Shown piece by piece: positions 60,773-64,000 of a DNA stretch of 64,000 nucleotides (the stretch's first letter is position 1; every line of letters begins with the position of its first letter). This DNA is from Luteibacter sp. UNCMF331Sha3.1 (lineage in GTDB: Bacteria > Pseudomonadota > Gammaproteobacteria > Xanthomonadales > Rhodanobacteraceae). The notes beneath the pieces are model-generated. The model was not told where the DNA came from and made no database searches. It was given only the letters and a program-made list of their open reading frames with translations. The stretch lies in contig NZ_FOBU01000002.1 in the NCBI RefSeq assembly GCF_900109915.1, forward strand, positions 110,443 through 174,442. The letters run 5' to 3'. The translations under genes were made by a program, and so were the position numbers.

Positions 60773-60783
60773 GGCGTCTCCTT

Positions 60784-61875
60784 TCACAGGGCTTCGAGGC
60801 CGCGGATTTCGCGGATGCCAAGACCCGGTGCGTCGCCGATGGAAATTTCCGATTCGTTGAAGACCACGCCGCCGTCCACCGGATCGTACGCGCAAAGCGA
60901 CGGACCATCGAGGTCGACCTTGGTGATGACGTCGGCCTTGGCGACGGCCACGTGCACCGCCGCGGCGACGCTGATGCTCGATTCCAGCATGCAGCCGATC
61001 ATGCACTCGATGCCGTAGAGGCCCGCGATGTCGGCGATGCGGATGGCGTTGGAGATGCCGCCGGTCTTCATGAGCTTGATGTTGATGATGTCGGCCGCGC
61101 GCATGCGGATGAGGTCCATCACCTCGGCCGGGCCGAACACGCTCTCGTCGGCCATGATCGGCGTGTGGACGCGCTCGGTGACGTAACGCATGCCCTCGAG
61201 GTCGCGCGCCTTCACCGGCTGTTCCACCAGCTCGAGACGCACGCCGGCGTCTTCCAGCGCGTGCAGCGCGTAGACGGCTTCCTTCGCTGTCCAGCCCTGG
61301 TTCGCGTCGAGGCGCAGCAGCGCGCGATCTTCCACGGCGGCGTAGATCGCGCGAACGCGCTCGATGTCGACGCCGATGTCCTTGCCGACCTTGATCTTCA
61401 GCGACTCGAAGCCGCGCTCCACCGCCGCGACCGAATCGGCCACCATCTTGTCGATGTAATCGACGCTGATCGTGATGTCCGTGGTGATGACCGGATCGCC
61501 GCCACCCAGCAGCTTGTAGAGCGGCGCGCCGTACAGCTGGCCCCAGAGGTCGTACACGGCGATCTCGACGGCCGCCTTGGCGCTGGTGTTCTTTTCCATC
61601 GCGCCCTGGATCGACCGCGTGACCCGGTTGAGGTCGGCGATGTCCTGGCCGATGAGTCGCGGCGCGATGTAATGGCGGATGGCGTCGACGATGGACCCGT
61701 GCGTGTCGCCGGTGATCACGGCGGTGGCCGGCGCCTCGCCGTAGCCGACGTGGCCATCTTCGGTGTGCACCATGACGACGATGTCCTCCACCTTGTCGAC
61801 GGTGCGCAGCGCGGTCTTGAACGGCGTCTTCAGCGGTACGCGCAGCATGCCGAAGCGGATGTCGGTGATTTTCAT
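60784..61875 (-). CDS. Dipeptide epimerase (L-Ala-D/L-Glu epimerase type, YkfB-like)
   Basis: A 363-residue muconate-lactonising-subgroup enolase-superfamily enzyme. The KxK base is in FESLKIKVGKDIG; metal ligands are in RLDANQGWT, LVEQPV and PIMADESVFG; the second Lys is in IINIKLMKTGG. The C-terminal KVDLDGP carries the D-x-D motif that binds the dipeptide amino group in L-Ala-D/L-Glu epimerases. It converts the murein-derived dipeptide to L-Ala-L-Glu. The NlpC/P60 peptidase that would produce this dipeptide is 18 bases upstream. Confidence 0.93.
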   Translation of the reverse strand: MKITDIRFGMLRVPLKTPFKTALRTVDKVEDIVVMVHTEDGHVGYGEAPATAVITGDTHGSIVDAIRHYIAPRLIGQDIADLNRVTRSIQGAMEKNTSAKAAVEIAVYDLWGQLYGAPLYKLLGGGDPVITTDITISVDYIDKMVADSVAAVERGFESLKIKVGKDIGVDIERVRAIYAAVEDRALLRLDANQGWTAKEAVYALHALEDAGVRLELVEQPVKARDLEGMRYVTERVHTPIMADESVFGPAEVMDLIRMRAADIINIKLMKTGGISNAIRIADIAGLYGIECMIGCMLESSISVAAAVHVAVAKADVITKVDLDGPSLCAYDPVDGGVVFNESEISIGDAPGLGIREIRGLEAL

Positions 61876-61893
61876 GGAGTCTCGCCTGGCGGG

Positions 61894-63279
61894 TTAGCGG
61901 ATGCGCACGATGCTGGTCATGCGGTCGACGAACGTCTTGTCCGCGCTGTACATCATCGGCAGCAGCGGGGTCACGGACACTTCGTTGAGCTTGATGCGCC
62001 GCAGGGTGCCGTCGGGCTGTTTCCAGCTCATGCCGCCCACGTCGTGGATGACGTAGGGCTGCCCGTCGATCCTGCCGATCACCATCATCACGTGGCCGGG
62101 GATGTAGACGAGGTCGCCCACCTCCAGCGCCATCGCCGCCTTCACGCGCGCGTCGTGGTCGTCCTTGTCCGTGTAGAGCGTGTGCGTGAGTCCGGGGCTG
62201 ATGCTCTGGTCGCGCGTGTTGCGCGGCATCTGCACGCCCATGCTGCGGTACACGTCGGATACGAAGCCGCTGCAGTCGCGACCGTTGAACGCATGCCCCC
62301 AGCCGTAGCGCTCGCCAAGGAACTTGAACGCCTGCCGCACGATGTTGGCGCGCGTCAGCGGCAGGTAATCGGGTGCCGAGTCCTGGTTGCGCTGGAGCAG
62401 GGCGGGGTGGAAGGCCAGCGCGCCCTGTGCGTCGCGCACGGGAAGGCTGAGCACCCACGACGTGTACGGGCTCTGGCCGTTCACCGGCTGATCCGCCGGG
62501 AGCGACGTGTCGAGCGGCACGCGCGTGCCCATGTCGAGCTGCAGCTCGGACACCTGCGGTGCCTCGGGCGTGTAGACCGTATCCGGTTTCGCCCCGGTGA
62601 TCACGCGGTATGGCGTGGCGTCCGCGTGTGCGAACACCGTGGCGGCGTCGCCATAGGCCACCTCGTCGGCATGCACCCAGGCGGCATAGCGCGGGCTGAC
62701 CACGAACACCCACTTCCCGTCCTTGCTGGTGTTCACCGCGACCAGCGGGTCGCCGGGAAACAGCGTGCTTTCCTGAAAGCGGTCGATGTCCGTGTCGTCA
62801 TGACTGGTGAACACGCGCAGGTCGGTCGGATAGCCGCGCAGCGCGGCACGGCGCACCGCCATGCCGTAGCGCGGCGTGACCTGCGCGGGGATCGTGTCGG
62901 TAGCGGCATTGGCGAGGATCGCGTCGATGGTGGCGGTGGCGACCGGCTTGCCGTCGACGTCGAAGAGCGGCTTCGACGGGCGCGACGTGAGCTTGTCGAT
63001 CCAGCCTTTCACCTGGGCGCGCGGCAGCGTTGCGGGAAGATGGCGGATGTCGTGCATCGACGGGTCACGGGTCGCGACGCGCTCGTTGAGTGCGGCGATC
63101 GCCGCGCGATCCAGCACCGGGCGGTCCGCATCGTCGAGGCGCGCGACCCAGAATTCGGGCGACAGCTGCGCGTCGGTGATGCCCGGGATGCCGGAGGGCG
63201 GCACGTCGGCCGCGACGACCGGCGAACCGAGGGCCAGTGCCAGCAGGGAGGCGAGCAGGGTGTGGCGAAGGCGGTTCAT
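61894..63279 (-). CDS. SH3/NlpC-P60 murein-peptide endopeptidase (YkfC-like)
   Basis: A 461-residue exported cysteine peptidase (signal HTLLASLLALALGSPVVAA). The first 300 residues include SH3-like segments (MAVRRAALRGYP, KWVFVVSPRYAAWVHADEV) that restrict access to substrates with free N-terminal L-Ala in YkfC. The catalytic domain has Cys in GRDCSGFVSDVYRSMG, His in PGHVMMVIG and the third residue region VIHDVGG. YkfC-type enzymes cut the gamma-D-Glu-diamino-acid bond of murein peptides, giving L-Ala-D-Glu for the epimerase downstream. It lies 12 bases after the DUF819 gene. Confidence 0.9.
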   Translation of the reverse strand: MNRLRHTLLASLLALALGSPVVAADVPPSGIPGITDAQLSPEFWVARLDDADRPVLDRAAIAALNERVATRDPSMHDIRHLPATLPRAQVKGWIDKLTSRPSKPLFDVDGKPVATATIDAILANAATDTIPAQVTPRYGMAVRRAALRGYPTDLRVFTSHDDTDIDRFQESTLFPGDPLVAVNTSKDGKWVFVVSPRYAAWVHADEVAYGDAATVFAHADATPYRVITGAKPDTVYTPEAPQVSELQLDMGTRVPLDTSLPADQPVNGQSPYTSWVLSLPVRDAQGALAFHPALLQRNQDSAPDYLPLTRANIVRQAFKFLGERYGWGHAFNGRDCSGFVSDVYRSMGVQMPRNTRDQSISPGLTHTLYTDKDDHDARVKAAMALEVGDLVYIPGHVMMVIGRIDGQPYVIHDVGGMSWKQPDGTLRRIKLNEVSVTPLLPMMYSADKTFVDRMTSIVRIR

Positions 63280-63291
63280 GGGAATTCCTGG

Positions 63292-64000
63292 TCAGGAGGC
63301 CAGCGACGACAGCACGGCGGCCACGACGAGACCGAAGCCGGTTCCGAGGATATAGCCGAGCAGGGCGAGCAGGATGCCGACGGGCACCAGCGAGCGCGAG
63401 TACGTGGCGGCGAGCACCGGGGTGGCGGCGACGCCGCCGATGTGGGCGAGCGACGAGATGCCGCAGAGGAAGAGATCGAAGTGGAAGATGCGCGCCGCGA
63501 GGGCGAGCAGCACGGCGTGGATCGCGATCACCGTGACCCCGGCCACGAGATAGAGCGGCGCGGCGGCGATGCCGGCGAAGCTGCTCTGCGAGGCGAGCAC
63601 GGCCACGACGGAAATCAGCAGCGCGCTCGAGACGGCCTGCGCGCCCGGCAGCCGGGCGAGGGGGGAATGTGCCGCGACGAGTCCCGCGACGGTGGCGATG
63701 AGGATCGTCCAGGTCGTCGGGGAGACCATGTTGCCCACCGGCATGCGTGCGCCGAGCACGGCGGACAGTGCCGAGACGGCGATGGCGAGGCCGAGCCACA
63801 GCAGCACGCTGTCGCCGGTCGCGGGTGCCCGGGGCGCGGTTTCCGCCACCGTCATGTCGGCGCTGGAGGTCGCGCGCGTCCACCGGTTGAAGGCGGGCGC
63901 GAGCCGGGCCACGGCGAAGAGCACCACCACCCACATCGAGTAGCAGAGGGCGTCGGTGAGCAGGGTGGTGGCGAGCGACGTGTCCGACATGCCGATCGCC
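63292..64000 (-). CDS. DUF819 (YjcL-like) membrane protein, 5' end outside window
   Basis: The last 236 codons of a polytopic membrane protein, open through the right edge; the ATG at 63990 is internal. Helices include YSMWVVVLFAVARLAPAF, WTILIATVAGLVAA and ALLISVVAVLASQSSFAG. The C-terminal GISSLAHIGGVAATPVLAA and VGILLALLGYILGTGFGLVV are conserved in DUF819, a family of probable transporters of unknown substrate. As first gene of the murein-peptide operon it is a candidate muropeptide or dipeptide permease. Confidence 0.85.
   Translation of the reverse strand, partial: AIGMSDTSLATTLLTDALCYSMWVVVLFAVARLAPAFNRWTRATSSADMTVAETAPRAPATGDSVLLWLGLAIAVSALSAVLGARMPVGNMVSPTTWTILIATVAGLVAAHSPLARLPGAQAVSSALLISVVAVLASQSSFAGIAAAPLYLVAGVTVIAIHAVLLALAARIFHFDLFLCGISSLAHIGGVAATPVLAATYSRSLVPVGILLALLGYILGTGFGLVVAAVLSSLAS

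Noticed and set aside
59930-62713. A 927-codon open frame on the minus strand covering RpiR and beyond
   Set aside because: Only its last 280 codons are the RpiR gene; the rest lies in another frame of the epimerase and NlpC/P60 genes and has Arg/Ala/Gly-rich shadow composition. The RpiR ATG at 60772 has a strong ribosome site.

Overview
The window is high-GC proteobacterial DNA. The pilS-pilR pair beside sucC-sucD, the abundant secreted and TonB-linked functions, and the many short palindromic repeats (cores GGCGTACGCC and GTGGGAGC...GCTCCCAC) fit a soil- or plant-associated Xanthomonadales member, most likely Rhodanobacteraceae (Luteibacter/Dyella-like). This placement is an inference from gene content and style, not from a marker gene. 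I see no rRNA, tRNA, CRISPR array or prophage.

Layout. 0-5.7 kb: a truncated CNT nucleoside transporter, an RhtB exporter with a convergent AraC-MarR pair, a ParS-like antitoxin-domain protein followed by a Cys/His-cluster protein, wrbA, and a second AraC regulator. 5.9-11.4 kb: a PAS histidine kinase, a FixJ-type regulator and a lone receiver, then a DUF218 protein, a secreted protein and an RhtA-like exporter. 11.4-20.3 kb: a large autotransporter, a lipoprotein, an alpha-amino-acid ester hydrolase-type enzyme, and a Ku + LigD-polymerase end-joining pair followed by a tandem array of decayed ligD 3' ends separated by REP pairs. 20.3-27.6 kb: a mannose module (GH92 mannosidase, FucP-type transporter, mannose-isomerase-like AGE protein, fructokinase, LacI regulator) that would convert mannosides to fructose-6-phosphate. 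27.7-31.6 kb: a three-gene two-component cluster.

31.6-43.5 kb is the accessory island. It holds a secreted YD/Rhs-repeat gene broken by one extra G and one amber codon, a separate secreted Rhs-core protein with its own signal peptide and variable tail, two paralogous small membrane proteins, and several small immunity-like genes (one DUF1877/YfbM). An IS3-family element sits beside a ~57-bp duplicated copy of the 3' end of the kinase gene that borders the island on the left. The arrangement looks like a polymorphic toxin/immunity locus built around a two-protein Rhs.

43.5-64 kb: pilR-pilS, sucCD, a duplicated pair of small secreted proteins whose reading frames run into or towards REP DNA, an AHSA1 protein, an M35 metalloendopeptidase beside a transposase relic, and an Oar-like TonB-dependent receptor. 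The right end is a tightly packed seven-gene minus-strand operon: DUF819 protein, NlpC/P60 peptidase, dipeptide epimerase, RpiR regulator, L,D-transpeptidase-fold protein, SDF symporter and D-arginine dehydrogenase-like oxidase. It reads as a murein-peptide and D-amino-acid salvage unit.
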